NCBI GenBank assembly: GCA_963555705.1
Contig: OY743181.1
Location: 31,726,296 to 31,790,295, forward strand
Length of the DNA stretch: 64,000 bases
Source: Ligustrum vulgare
Taxonomy: Eukaryota; Streptophyta; Magnoliopsida; Lamiales; Oleaceae
Direction: 5' to 3'
Part shown: positions 10,982 to 22,410 of the stretch, piece by piece
How the letters are laid out: each line of letters begins with the position of its first letter
How positions within the stretch are numbered: position 1 is the first letter of the stretch
Translations under genes and position numbers: made by a program
The notes under the pieces: generated by a model
Seen by the model: only the letters and a program-made list of their open reading frames with translations
The model's database searches: none
What the model was told of the DNA's origin: nothing

Positions 10982-11190
10982 CAATTGCATGTCAAGTCCC
11001 TCATCTTCTGGTCTTTTTCAATTTAGTCCTCGAATTTTGACTTTTATTATAAAGATACCCCTAAAATATTTTCATTTCTAGTCCTCCTACTTTCTGAGAT
11101 GTTGCGATTGAGTCTTCAAACTTTTGATTTCTTTCAATTAGGTCCTTGAACATCAAATTTGCTCCTTTTTAGCTCAATTGCACTTCAATC
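10982..11190. repeat. Degenerate GTCCYYNNA-type repeat tract
   Basis: Repeated phrases such as AAGTCCCTCATCTT, TTTAGTCCTCGAATTTT and TTAGGTCCTTGAACATC recur about every 30-45 bp. A similar tract occurs in the large LTRs (13750-13935, and inverted at 37570-37830), so this may be an old LTR piece. Confidence 0.5.
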
Positions 11191-11313
11191 TTGTCTATTT
11201 TCTTTCCAATTGAGGTTTTACCTAATTGTACAAGATAAATACAATTTATAAGTGGAAATTCACTTAATTTGTCAATTAAATTGTAGATTTAAAAGCAAAA
11301 TAAGTGTGTAAAG
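11190..11313 (-). repeat. Athila/Tat-like LTR fragment, part 1 (split by copia insertion)
   Basis: The minus strand aligns with the beginning of the 3926-5992 LTR: ACACACTTATTT, then a diverged stretch, then ATTAGGTAAAA. Together with 17801-18062 it forms one old minus-strand copy that the copia element interrupted at the TAAAG target. Confidence 0.65.
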
Positions 11314-11826
11314 TGTAGGATCTTTACCTTGATTTACAAAATCAAGAATACCAAAAACAATTCTCCAAGAATGCCAAAAACAATGAGTTCGATTATCAAC
11401 TGAAATGTAGGCTCACAACCATACCATTGGGAAACTAAAATCATGCACTCTCTCTCAAACCGAGAAGAAAAACTTTCTTATTGTATATTGAAGAAAAACT
11501 CAAGTTCTATTTTTAAAAGAGAAAACTAGAAACCCCTTTCTAGAGAAATGCACCACCTCTTTGAAAAAACTTGTTGCACCATCTTTATAAAACTTGACCC
11601 CTTTTAGTAAAAATACCCAAGTCCAAAATAACTTGTAAAAATATTTGACAAATTTATGCAACTACTAAAAAATTAGTTCCCAATTGATTTTAACGGTCGT
11701 AAGCCCTTTTTTTTATTTTTGCCCCCGATTACTTTAAGTAATCCTCAAAATGCCACACAAGTTTATGTTAAACAAGATAGCATTTCTAAGGGCTTGTTTG
11801 TTTGGTTCTAAGCTAATAATCTCACA
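11314..11826 (-). repeat. Copia 3' LTR (513 bp)
   Basis: Matches 17284-17795 along its length with scattered substitutions and at least one 1-bp indel (near 11537). TG...CA ends, TSD TAAAG on the left. Confidence 0.92.
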
Positions 11827-12382
11827 TTCCTTCACCTTGGCTTAAATCAAACCTCCACCTAATCTAAATTTACCTTCACCTATTCCGAAAGTCCTCTTGG
11901 AAACTTTCATCCTTCCAAGCCTTTTGATTTGATGGTTTAGGAGAAAACATCTTCTCTTGCATTGTACTTTGAATCTTCCTAACTTCTCCACAACTTGTAG
12001 ATTCCTTAATACCTGTCAAAAGAGAACACTCTTTTAGACTAATGGAATAAAAACTAGGATTAGAGTTTACCTGCCTCCTTTCACCATCCATGACTAATAG
12101 ATAGTCATACAAGCTTTCTTGACTAGCTTCTTGTTGAACTCCATCATTTTCTTGCTGAATTTCCTCAACAACTGATTCAAAATCACTATTTTGTAGCTGA
12201 TTTTGAATTTCACATCTTTGACCACTTGTTCCTTGGTCACTTGAGTTTATTCCAAACTCCTTACCCTCCAAAAACTCACTTTTAAGTGAATTTGGAGCTA
12301 AACCTGCAACATTGTTAGTAGCAACAGAAATACAAGGAAATTTATTTCCTTCATGGGCTATCATTTTGTCCCTTAATTTAGC
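11827..12382 (-). pseudogene. Copia 3' internal remnant (linker between integrase and RT)
   Basis: The minus strand stays open from about 12382 to 11876. It has an acidic, Gln/Ser-rich sequence with QQENDGVQQEA and DYLLVMDGERRQ. The last motif resembles the linker that follows integrase in copia polyproteins (a YxLxRDRxRR-like pattern). No integrase or RT catalytic motif remains. The frame is cut on one side by the solo LTR at 12383 and ends just before the 3' LTR. Confidence 0.5.
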
Positions 12383-14809
12383 TGTAGCGACCGAGAAATT
12401 TTCTTGATTTTATTCAAATAAATATTTTTAAAAGCGTGTCGCTTCGACCTTGCCCATCATTTAGTTATTTTAGTTTTAAACGCGTGCTCGTCTAGCCAGT
12501 TAAGTGGAAAATTTAACTTATTCAAATACTTAGTCAAATTTTAATTTTTATCAAATATATTTCAATATCACAGTTTATTTTCAAAAGTCCAAGTATTAAT
12601 TATATTAAGTCCAAATTTCAACTGTTTTAATCCAATCCAATTTATCGAGCCCAAATATTTTTACCAATCATTCAAGCCCATTTAAAACCCAATAAGTCAT
12701 CTCTTGGCCCAACTAAATCAACAACTTATTTTCCAAGTATTTCCTTACACAACAATATTCACTTCCAAAATTCTCACAATTTTCCATTACAGATTTAACC
12801 CTAAGTTTCCATGTTTAACACAATATCAACCATTAAGTAGAACCAAATACCTTCAGCTCACGACACACACAAACCTGCAACTCAAGGTATGTCTCTTCCC
12901 CTCTCTCAAACTTCTTCAATTCACGCCACCACCTACTGTCCTTACAACCCAGCCGCCATAGCCAACTCCACGGCCAAACGCTCACTGCCACAAACCCAAA
13001 CCGAATCCCCACCATATCACCACACTGCCTCCACCCAAAACATCACATAAATCCACCATCGGCATCACGACATCGAAACAGCTTGCCACCTCCATCGCCC
13101 AAACTGAATCAAAGCACATACCACAAGTTTATCACCAAACCTCCAACAATCAAATTTCACAGCCTACACCCAATCTCCACTTCAACACAGTCGAGATACC
13201 ACCGATTCTACACCAACTGCATCCCACAATCACCCTGCCCACTGCCAAATCCGAACCTCTAACCACCAATTTCGAACCCCACTACCGACCTAGTCGAGCC
13301 TCACCAATTTCCAAACCACCAAAACGCTACCACAGGCATCACCGCCTCTCCAAGACCGCAACCACACCACGTCAATCGTTGCTGCCCACTTCGCAATCGC
13401 CCTCAAATTTTCCCCAATCAATATCCAAAACCAAATTAAAAAACCCCAAGAATAAGCAAGACCCAGATACTTAACTTCATCGCCGGATTATCACAACCCC
13501 CAATCCTCGCCGGAAATCACCAAAAGCCGAGCCTCGGTTATCTCGATTCTCACACAAATTTCTACTCAAAAATCTCATCCTTTTCACACCCTCACCACCG
13601 CCTCGTGCCGACGGCGCCTCGCCGACTGAAATGTCGGCAGTGGCTGGACGGAAGAAGGGGGCGTCGCCCCTTCTCTGCTCTCTAGCTTCTCTCTCGAAGT
13701 TAGAGAGAGAAGATATGAGGGATATATAGTATTATATTTTTTTAAAATTTATCTTTAAGCCCCAATGTTTGAAAGTGATCATATCAGTCCCTCAAGTCTT
13801 AAAATCTTTTAATTCAGTCCTTACAATGTTTTAAATGTCTTATGTCAGCCCCTATTCTTAAATTAAGTTATTTCAGTCCTTTAGTTTTAAAATATTTATC
13901 TTTAGTCCCAAGTTTCTCAATTGAGTCCATTTTTACCCAAAGTTTCTGCTGAAATCTAATTTGGCCAGAAACTTTATGAGTTGGTCAATTCAGTTCCTAA
14001 TTTCAATTATTTGCACAAAGTCTCAAATCTTTATACTTTACCATTTTAGACCAAGCTTTTCACTTTTAAAATTCTTTTACTTCAACCCTCAAGTTTACTT
14101 TCATTTACAAAACTTTAATTTCAAGTTTCTAATAGAAGTTATTTATTTATAGGGCTAGACGAGGCGCGAGAGAATTAGAAGTATTTTCCCGTTTTGCTCA
14201 ATACTCGAGAAATTAAGGTAGACTCTAATCTACAAATTTACGTTTTTCAAAAGTGCGCATCAATAATTATTTGGATTATAAGTTTAGCATGTATGATTGT
14301 GTTCATGAGAATTACTTGCTTTCTGAGCATGAGACTATGTTACGAGAATTTACTTGCTTAAATGCATGAGACTTGAACTTGTTTGTTATTTACTTGTTCA
14401 TGAGAATACTGGTGGTCGTTAGACACCTGAGATTTGAATATCATGATTATGTGTTTTAATTTATGATGTTAAATGATTATTTTGCGCGAGTCTACTGAGT
14501 ATTTCTATGAAATACTTACGTTTTCCAAAATAAAATTTGCAGATGACGGAGTTGGCGGCGGGGCGTGCGATGGTGGCCATTATTGAGATTTTAGAAATGT
14601 TTTATTTGAAATTATAAACTTATTTTTATTATGTTACGTTCAAGTTATTTTTCCATGTTTAAACTATTTTGACAGTTTGAGTCAATTTTTATAAAGTTAT
14701 GTGAAATGGAATTTCAATTAAATTTATTTTCCGCTAAATTATTATCTTCAAAGTCAATTTTTAAACGATGAAGTGGCGCACCCGGGTGTTCAGAACCCGG
14801 GGCGTTACA
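12383..14809 (+). mobile_element. Solo LTR (2,427 bp) of a Tekay/Del-like gypsy family
   Basis: Bounded by TGTAGCGACCGAG and CGGGGCGTTACA. It splits the copia coding region, with flanks TTAGC and TGAGC (4 of 5 TSD bases equal). Its order of landmarks matches the 3.1-kb LTRs at 36190 and 42645 read on the minus strand: the GTCC-type repeat tract, a CGAGTCTACTGAGTATTTC-like segment, TTTGCAGAT followed by CGGAG, and GATGGTGGCCATTAT near the end. No interior or second LTR is present, so this is a solo LTR left by recombination. The GC-rich 12950-13690 part has no convincing ORF. Confidence 0.78.
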
Positions 14810-16092
14810 TGAGCGTTATCTTTTTGAATTATGTGTGGGCGTGAATGATCTTGAATTACCGTTGTGCCAAGCATATAATAAAGTCTATTTCTCAATATTC
14901 CTTTAATCACAATGTCATTGCCTTTACATATTAACATATTATCATTCTTTGTTTCATAATGAAAACCAGACATATGCAATGTGCTAAAAGAAATAAGATT
15001 TTTGGATAAAGCAGGTATATGCCTCACCCCAGTTAGAACTCTAACCACCCCATTATACATCTTGACCACAACTTCACCTATTCCCATCACAATACAAGAC
15101 TCACCATTCCCTAAATACACATTCTCCCCATCTATCTCCCTATAGGTCTTAAACCAAGCCTTATGAGAGGTCATATGATAGGAACACCCTGAGTCAAGTA
15201 TCCACTCTTGTTTCCGCTCACCTAATGTCACATTTAACACTCTCAATTGATCATCATCATTCCCAAAATCCCCAAAAGCAGTATTACATTCAGCTACATC
15301 CCGCAGCCCCTCCCTTAGCCACTCGTAGCAGTCTTTCTTAAAGTGTCCTGTTTTACTACAATGAAAGCACTTATCTCCATCTCTACCACTACCCTTGCCC
15401 TTCCACTGTTCCTTACTCTTACCCTTATTCTTGTTAAAGTTCATAGCATTTGACTCTTTCTTACCAAATTTACCTTTAACAAAATAAGCCGTTTCAGTAT
15501 GGACATCTTTCTCCTCCAAATTGATTTCAAATGCTTTAGACTTAATCGAAGCAGTGACATTTGCAAGAGTGATGGTATCCCTTCCATATTTAATCACATT
15601 TTTAAGTTCTTTGATAGATTCTGGAAGGGAATTTATCAAAATTATAGCTAATTGATCATCTTCAATTTTCTGTCCACTGTTCGTTAAATCTAAAGTCATT
15701 GCAGAAAATACATTTAAATTTGTTTCAAGATCTTTGGAGGGGTCCATTTTGAAACCAAAATTCTTTCTAAGAGAAAAATCTTATTAGGAACAGTTTTAGC
15801 AGCATAAATTTCATCTAGCTTATTCCAGATTTCTAAAGCAGTTTTGGAATCGTTTACCTGCCTCAGAACGTTATCTAAGAGATGAAGAATCAAAGTGTTG
15901 TATACCACTTCTTGAATTTCAGCTACTTCATCATCTTTGGCTAATAATGCCTCCGGCCATTCGGATTGTTCCTCCAATGCCTTTCAACCCTTTGTTGCAC
16001 CATACTGCTTTCATTTTCTTTTTCCAAAGGGAGAAATCCCCTTTACCATCGAACTTCTCCAGCTCGACCCTAGATCCCATTCTTGAAACCAT
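14810..16092 (-). pseudogene. gag-pro: Copia gag-protease-pre-integrase, frameshifted
   Basis: From the ATG at 16092 the minus strand encodes a Gag start (MVSRMGSRVELEKFDGKGDF, SLWKKKMKAV), then shifts frame. 15977-15714 carries the UBN2-type Gag middle (EEQSEWPEALL, LEIWNKLDEIYAAK), and after another shift 15747-14810 carries the rest. Visible motifs there are a CCHC zinc knuckle (CFHCSKTGHFKKDC), the aspartic protease site ILDSGCSYHMTSH and the pre-integrase domain ending RNRLYYMLGT. The reading frame then runs into the nested solo LTR, whose bases supply a false C-terminus. With two frameshifts and the interruption it cannot yield a working polyprotein. Confidence 0.88.
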
Positions 16093-16205
16093 TGTTTAAA
16101 AAATACCTTTGCTCACCGAATGATACTTATCACTCCCCCTTGCAAATTCCAGCAAGTAAAATAATCACAGCAAAAAAACCGGTACACAATGCAGAATTTA
16201 ATACC

Positions 16206-16384
16206 CAAGATTAACACCTAATCTTGTAACCTTGCATAACCCCAAGATTAACACCTAATCTTGTAAAAATATCCCCGTGAATCTAATTATCATGTCAAAT
16301 CAACAAGAAGACATCCTATCAAACCCAAGATTAATACCTAATCTTGTAAAATTGAATGAAACCCAAGATTAAAACCTAATCTTG
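16206..16384. repeat. Four copies of a 21-bp palindromic unit
   Basis: CAAGATTAACACCTAATCTTG occurs at 16206-16226 and 16243-16263, and with one base change in the loop at 16326-16346 and 16364-16384. Each has an 8-bp perfect stem (CAAGATTA / TAATCTTG). They lie in the leader between the PBS and gag of the copia element. Confidence 0.9.
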
Positions 16385-16389
16385 TCAAA

Positions 16390-17270
16390 CCTGAACCTCA
16401 AGGAATCCCCAACTTCTAGCCCTTCCCCAGTTTGTTCACAAAATCCCGAGCTCAGAAATTATCCTAAATGTTCGTACAACTACAATAGGAGCCTTCAATG
16501 CACAATTCAATCTCAAAAAATCAAACTAAAGAATCATGCAAAAAACCATTTGCAAACCTCAACCAATATCCGAATTGAATTTGGTGAAACGGACTTCGAA
16601 TATGGACTCTGCAGGTCCTGTAGAACAATCTATCAAAATTTGTTGTCGGACCCTCGCCGAACCGTCGCCACCGTCGAAAACCACCACTGCTGCCGCCGCC
16701 GGAAATTTTGCCCGACACACTACAAGATTCTCCTCTCTGTCACGAGTGCAATGGTGCAAACCGTTTCTCAATCGGAGCTCCCTACCGGCCGGAATCTCAG
16801 TTTAAAGCTCCGGTTGTCACTCCCTTTTCCGGTTGATTCCGCCACTTCTAGCCGCCGGATCCCGTTCAGTTTCCAGTCGAGTCTTCCCCATGACGCTATG
16901 GTCCTTCTGGTGCCTTCAGGTCACCGGTTGACCGGCCGGAGATCAGGTATTCAAAAAATGACAGAAGACTTCTTCTTGCAATCGGTCGGACCTTCTCTGC
17001 CGGTTTTCTCCTTGAACTTCTCGGTCACTGGCTTCAATGGATTCTTGGCCTCACTTTTCCACCGGTTTTTGCTTCACCGGTCAGTGTCGGCACTTTTTCT
17101 TCCTTGGTTCTTCTCGGCCACTTCCTTGATGGTGCACCACTTCACGGCTTCACAGATTTTCTTGTTTCCTTCGGTCTCGTGTTGGTCGATGTTCTTGGAA
17201 TCTCTCACTCACTTTTTCATCCGATTTCGACTTCTTGGAATTATGATTCACTTGGAAATTCCTCCTACTC
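16390..17270 (-). other. GC-rich copia leader, no supported gene
   Basis: This 0.9-kb stretch has higher GC with many CCGG/CGCC blocks. It is open for 306 codons on the + strand, but that frame is antisense to the element, extends into its LTR and has low-complexity Ser/Pro/Phe composition. I treat it as untranslated leader. Confidence 0.5.
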
Positions 17271-17282
17271 GCTCTTATACCA
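17271..17282 (-). other. Primer-binding site, initiator-Met type with one mismatch
   Basis: The minus strand reads TGGTATAAGAGC against the usual TGGTATCAGAGC (one substitution), 1 nt from the LTR. Confidence 0.8.
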
Positions 17283-17283
17283 C

Positions 17284-17795
17284 TGTAGGATCTTTACCTT
17301 GATTTACAAAATCAAGAATACCAAAAAAAATTCTCCAAGAATGCCAAAAACAATGAGTTCAATTATCAACCGAAATGTAGGCTCACAACCATACCATTGG
17401 GAAACTAAAATCATGCACTCTCTCTCAAACCAAGAAGAAAAACTTTCTTATTGTATATTGAAGAAAAACTCAAGTTCTATTTTTAAAAGAGAAAACTAGA
17501 AACCCTTTCTCGAGAAATGCACCACCTCTTTGAAAAAACTTGTTGCACCATCTTTATAAAACTTGACCCCTTTTAGTAAAAATACTCAAGTCCAAAATAA
17601 CTTGTAAAAACATTTTACAAATTTATGCAACTACTAAAAAATTAGTTCTCAATTGGTTTTAACGGTCGTAAGTCATTTTTTTTATTTTTACCCCCGATTA
17701 CTTTAAGTAATTCTCGAAATGCCACACGAGTTTATGTTAAACAAGATAACATTTCTAAGGGCTTGTTTGTTTGGTTCTAAGCCAATAATCCCACA
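17284..17795 (-). repeat. Copia 5' LTR (512 bp)
   Basis: Partner of 11314-11826. Followed by the TSD copy TAAAG at 17796-17800. Confidence 0.92.
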
Positions 17796-17800
17796 TAAAG

Positions 17801-18062
17801 CACACTTATCACACTCCCAAACTTGAGCTTTTGCTCGTCTCGAACAAAATTATCTACTATTACAATCAAGTAACATGGAATATAGATTGACAATATTAGA
17901 TAACTTGTAAATTACTCATGAGTGTGAAATTGTATAATCAATTCAAAAATATGCTTCCAAATAATGCTACCAAAAAGAAATTTAGCTTATCCGATATTCG
18001 ATCGGTGTGTGTGTGTAGCTACTTTCAATCGTCAATTAAGTTTCGAGAATATTGATGAGTAA
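17801..18062 (-). repeat. Athila/Tat-like fragment, part 2 (internal 3' end, PPT and LTR start)
   Basis: Reverse complement of about 3690-3940 of the first element. It includes the polypurine tract CTCAAGTTTGGGAGTG, the TGATAAGTGTGC LTR start and the GATCGAATATCGGATAAGC segment. It joins to 11190-11313 when the copia insertion is removed. Confidence 0.85.
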
Positions 18063-18647
18063 TGTAATTATATCTATACATTGTCCGTGCATAATGTAAT
18101 TAATCTCAAAATTAATATGGTTTACTGTGGTTGCAAAGGATTTTATCAAATTAGATGCAGTGATTCATTTAAAACATTTCAGAAAATCGATTTTGTGGTT
18201 TGGTTTTTGCTCCTGCATAATCAAAGAAAGTGGTTCGCTTTGGTTTTTGCTGCTACAGCAGCATAATCAGAGAGGGGATTTAGTTCAAGGAAAAACAAAT
18301 TGTCCATTGTGTTCCATATCTGTTCTATGATTTTTCCTGCCACTGCTGCATAATGTTTATTGTGGTTTGTGTTGCATGCAATTTTAAACTTCAATTTTGG
18401 TTCACTTTTAGCAAGGCAGTGTGCATGAATTCAAAAATAAAAAGAAGCAGTATTTACAAATGGCAAAATCCTTCACCACCAATCCATTGTCTTCACCCCA
18501 TTTATGTAATTTGACTGTAATATTATTGCAATGTTCCACCTGCCTCTTTTTCGACCATAGACTGCGTCTTTCCTCTTCTTGATCAAGTAATCAATGGCAG
18601 CAATGCATCCTTTCGTTGGTATTCTGCATCGAGTCAAGTGAGTCGGA
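18063..18647. other. AT-rich intergenic DNA with a short imperfect duplication
   Basis: No gene recognised. A stretch near 18190-18270 repeats TGGTTTTTGCT and GCATAATCA twice about 50 bp apart. Confidence 0.5.
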
Positions 18648-18725
18648 TACTCTTCTTCTTCTTCTTCTTCTTCTTCTTCTTCTTCTTCTTCTTCTTCTTC
18701 TTCTTCTTCTTCTTCTTCTTCTTCT
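18648..18725. repeat. (CTT)n microsatellite
   Basis: About 25 uninterrupted CTT units. The overlapping poly-Leu frame is an artefact. Confidence 0.97.
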
Positions 18726-18985
18726 CAGAGTGAGAAATTTAAACATCAGCCATGGTGGTGAGGGAAAATTGAGGAGGATTTGGGATGAAAATCGAATCGA
18801 GATAATTTTGGGAAAGGAATCGATTTAGGTTTTGCTTCAACATTGGGGAAATTGAAATTTTGAAGTGAAATGGGACAAGTGTTTCTTCCAATTTGAAGGA
18901 GAAGTGTTACTATTGGAGTAGGTCTTTGTCCACGTTGTCAAGTTTTAACGTTTCATGACACGTAGGGTTTTCATCGGCCATGTCC

Positions 18986-18988
<3 letters not shown>

Positions 18989-19037
<49 letters not shown>
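18989..19037. repeat. (TA)n microsatellite
   Basis: About 24 TA units between CATTTA and TTTTATC. Confidence 0.95.
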
Positions 19038-19040
<3 letters not shown>

Positions 19041-19330
19041 ATCTAGGTGGATGAATGAAATTGAGATGAATGATGAATGGGTAACGTTTTTTTAAAAATG
19101 AGTGAGCAATATTCAGTAACTTTTTTATATTTTAGCGAGCAAATGGTAACCAGATGTAATTATTGATGATGAGTCATTTAAGAAGTTTTAATTGGCTTTT
19201 AATGTAAGAGAAGAGAGCACATGAGGTAGACGTCCAAGAGAGTAGTAGTAAGTAGTGTAGTGTAGGGGCTTCATATCATATTTATAGTTGTCAACTAGCT
19301 AATACAAATCCGTAGTCTGCATTTTACTTA

Positions 19331-19518
19331 AGACCCTGTTTGGCCCCATCATGAACAAAATACATTTTTCTCTTTCTTTTATAGCCACATATTTATCTAT
19401 CAATAAAATAATATTACACATAAATTTATAAAATTTTTAACCATACATTCTCCAAAAAGTCACTATTCAAAAACTATTTCTTCAAATAAATTCTTTAAAA
19501 TCAACATCAAACAGGAGC
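19331..19518. mobile_element. Possible Tourist-like MITE (188 bp)
   Basis: Imperfect terminal inverted repeats around CCTGTTTG (left AGACCCTGTTTGG, right reverse complement GCTCCTGTTTGAT). They are flanked by TTA on both sides (19328-19330, 19519-19521), as in PIF/Harbinger derivatives. The interior is AT-rich and non-coding. Confidence 0.45.
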
Positions 19519-19657
19519 TTAAATAAGCTTAATCTCAAATATAGTAAAAAAATATGACATATTAGAAACTTAAAAATATGACAAATTAGAAACTTAAAAA
19601 TGAAACATTGTGTAACTGAAAACCCTCTACTTCGTTTCGGCAATATTTTCATCCTTT

Positions 19658-19659
<2 letters not shown>

Positions 19660-19692
<33 letters not shown>
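19660..19692. repeat. (AT)n microsatellite
   Basis: About 16 AT units, adjoining the 3' side of the SerRS pseudogene region. Confidence 0.93.
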
Positions 19693-19693
<1 letters not shown>

Positions 19694-19842
19694 TTTGATA
19701 AGTACAAGGTAAAGCTGGTAATGTTCATCATCCGTCCAGTATTTTGTGAAGGTCCTTGGATTCGATAAGGGCGAAACAAGAAATATTCCAAATATATAGT
19801 TATTATGAAATTAACAGACAAAAATGAGAATGTAGCACTTAC

Positions 19843-20126
19843 AATTCGGGATCCAGCAACCTTTTTATTTATCTTGTTAAAATCCTTCCAGCTCAAATTG
19901 ACCAACAATATTTATTTCATCAAAAAAAGCAGAAATTCAAAAAATCGTAGAAAACAGCGAAAGAAATTATAGGAATTATTACGTTGGCGCCATTCCTTAT
20001 CGAGTTTAATGATCTCATCGATCAGACCGGGGTCAGCAAAACGACGACGTTGAGACTCCCTGATGTTCTCCGGTTACCACCTTTTTCTTCTCTCATCAGA
20101 TTTATGTCCAACATCCTTCTCTTTCT
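19843..20126 (-). pseudogene. Seryl-tRNA synthetase N-terminal fragment, two exons, broken
   Basis: Minus strand. Exon A (20126-19983) follows an ATTGCAG acceptor, has the ATG at 20114 and reads MLDINL, then REEKGGN. After a 1-bp frameshift it reads ENIRESQRRRF and LIDEIIKLDKEWRQ. The donor is CAAC|GTAATA. Exon B (19902-19843) resumes with RQFEL and, after another indel, KDFNKINKKVA, ending at a GTAAGT donor. This is the start of the coiled-coil tRNA-binding arm of plant cytosolic SerRS. The acceptor before exon B reads TTG instead of AG, so splicing would also fail. The rest of the gene was not found, so this is a captured or duplicated fragment. Confidence 0.85.
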
Positions 20127-21139
20127 CTGCAATTACACATTAATGAAATAATGTCACCAAATTTCAGAGATTTTTTTTGATAAAGAGATTGAAATGTTGG
20201 TTTTCTGATTTGCACGGAGATTGGATGTATTAAATATTAATTAGGAAAATCTCCTTCTAACGGCTATAATAATACTGCCAACTAGGACTTTAATTATTAT
20301 TAGAAATAGAAATAGAAATTAGAAATCTATTTTATTTTTATATTTTATTTTAAAATTATGTAATTTTTAGAATTAACCAAAGACCCATTATTATTTAGAA
20401 TAAGGAAGTTTGTAATAGTAAATTCTTGTGAAAGTGTATAGTTAAAAAATAGGGAATATTTTTGGGTATATATGTACATTAATAGAAGTTCTTCACCAAA
20501 AAATTTCACACAGTTTTCCGCCATTTCCTCATAATTTTTTAATCTGTAATAAAAGAACTAAAATGTATTACTCACCTTCAAATAGTGTAACAATTTTACA
20601 CATCTTTATGACATCTTCAAATGAAGAAGCTCACTTGAAAAACTAAATATTTTTGCAATACAAATTAATGAGAAAATCATATTTCAAGAAAATATGAACA
20701 ACAGCTACCGTGTAAATAAACAAAATACACACCTTTATATCAAGTTTATTTTAAGCATGTACCATAGGAAGTTGCAACAGACAACACTACATTTTATAAT
20801 CGACAAAGTTAATATTATATCTGAAAAAATCTCATATTAATTTTATATGATGAATCATGATTTCAAGACTCATAATTTTTAGATCAATTTTGTAATACGA
20901 CATTTATATAAAAAAATCAGCAGATTTTTGTCAAATCAAAATTTATATTGTAACTAAATTATTATTATATTTTATTTGGTAAAAATGCAAACCTTTATCA
21001 AAATAAACTAAAAAATCGATTTTAATCACCATCAAACAGATGTTATATATCAATTTTATGAAAAAATGTGAACGGACATTCTTTGTGCATTTAGAGGTTC
21101 AAGACATTAATCCTCAAATAATATAAGATGTTAATAAAA
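20127..21139. other. AT-rich intergenic DNA, nothing recognised
   Basis: No ORF, no clear terminal repeats. Short AAATAG repeats near 20305-20325. Confidence 0.5.
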
Positions 21140-21141
21140 TA

Positions 21142-21357
21142 CTCCATACATCCCCCCCACAAAGATAGTCTCATACTCATGTTCACACAAATTAAGAAAT
21201 ATCAATTAATATTTTGCTCTTATTTTGTAGTTTTCCACAAAACTGAAAGAGTGTAAATTTATTTAGACTAATAAAAAAACACATTAAATAAGAGCAAAAT
21301 AGAACATAAAATGTTAACTTCACCCTCAAAAAATAAAGTCTTTGTGGACGATGGGAG
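21142..21357. mobile_element. Stowaway-like MITE (216 bp)
   Basis: Left end CTCCATACATCC...CACAAAGATAGTCT and right end (reverse complement) CTCCCATCGTCCACAAAGACT form imperfect inverted repeats. They resemble the Stowaway consensus CTCCCTCCGTCCC. Flanked by TA on both sides (21140-21141, 21358-21359), the Tc1/mariner target. Non-coding. Confidence 0.82.
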
Positions 21358-21367
21358 TATAAAATTA

Positions 21368-21368
<1 letters not shown>

Positions 21369-21441
<73 letters not shown>
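21369..21441. repeat. (AAT)n microsatellite
   Basis: About 24 units. Poly-Asn/poly-Leu frames here are artefacts. Confidence 0.97.
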
Positions 21442-21443
<2 letters not shown>

Positions 21444-21537
21444 TGAATGCTAAGGTTATTATTGACCATAAACATAAAAAATTAAGGATGAAATGGGAAA
21501 ATGAAAGTTTCTCCCCCATATACACTTTTAATAATAA

Positions 21538-21568
21538 CTAGTAGTAAGCACGTGCGTTGCATGACTTA
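21538..21568 (-). mobile_element. Helitron-like 3' terminus
   Basis: Minus strand: CATGCAACGCACG (5-bp stem with one mismatch) then TGCTTACTACTAG followed by T. The CTAG is at 21538-21541. The hairpin plus CTRR layout matches Helitron ends. The body would run to higher coordinates; no 5' end identified. Confidence 0.45.
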
Positions 21569-22402
21569 TGTATAAGATGACTGAGATGTGTAATATTTTT
21601 TAAGTAATAATATCATTTTTAAAAGTAGTTGAGGTATTAAATATTATTAAAAGAAAAAAATTTTAAATTGTTAAAAAGGTTATATATGAATTTTTTTTTA
21701 ATGAAATTATGTATATAATATGAAAATTTTGAATAAACTGAAATATAATGTTTTGATTATAATAACACTTAGTTGTACATAATATTTTTTGTCAACTTCT
21801 CACAATTTTTCTTATTTTTATTTTCTGATTTTACCGAGACTTTAATAGTTTGTATTGAAATTTCCAACAGTAAGCATTATTTATCCTTATGCCTAGTTAA
21901 TAGTCATTGCAAAGTATAAACATATTGAAAATTGTTCATCTTGAATTTGAATTAATATATTCCATCATTTACTGGAATTAATAGGATATGTGAAAGAAAA
22001 ATTTATTTTTTAGCATGTTATACAATGATTATTTCTGCATAAACTATATGTCTTTTGAAATCATGATAAATCATTATTGTCTCATTGCAAAAATCATTGG
22101 ATGAGCTTAGATTCCTTAAGGGTATCATTGGAGAATTTATTTTCAAGATTAACTTGTTTGGTGGGATACCATTTGACAACAATATTTTTAGGAGCTCTTG
22201 TTGTTAAATTTAGTTTGTATCATCTATTTAATTGCTTCATCAAAATTGACAAATTGTATACTTTTTGCATGAGATGACTCTAGTTTGTCATTTGAATAGT
22301 CAACATACTCGTATTTTGTTGAGAAATTCATATTATACCACACAATTAGAAGGTGTTGTATACAATAATATTTAAATTATAATATACATTATATATTATT
22401 AG
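21569..22402. other. AT-rich non-coding DNA
   Basis: No supported gene. A 66-codon open frame at 22077-22277 is unsupported by any motif. Confidence 0.5.
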
Positions 22403-22410
22403 GTAATAAA

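Larger units (their letters stand above)
11314..17795 (-). mobile_element. Ty1/copia retrotransposon, internally deleted, with nested solo LTR
   Basis: Terminal direct repeats 11314-11826 and 17284-17795 (TGTAGGATCT...CACA) are flanked by a perfect 5-bp TSD TAAAG (11309-11313 and 17796-17800). A Met-type PBS next to the right LTR and the gag orientation place it on the minus strand. The LTRs differ by several per cent by eye, so it is not young. Without the inserted 12383-14809 LTR the interior is only about 3 kb: gag, protease and pre-integrase remain, while integrase, RT and RNase H are essentially gone. Gag type suggests a Tork-like copia (inference). Confidence 0.9.

Noticed and set aside
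16382..17302. 306-aa + strand ORF
   Set aside because: Antisense to the copia leader, runs into its LTR, no domain, Ser/Pro/Phe-rich.
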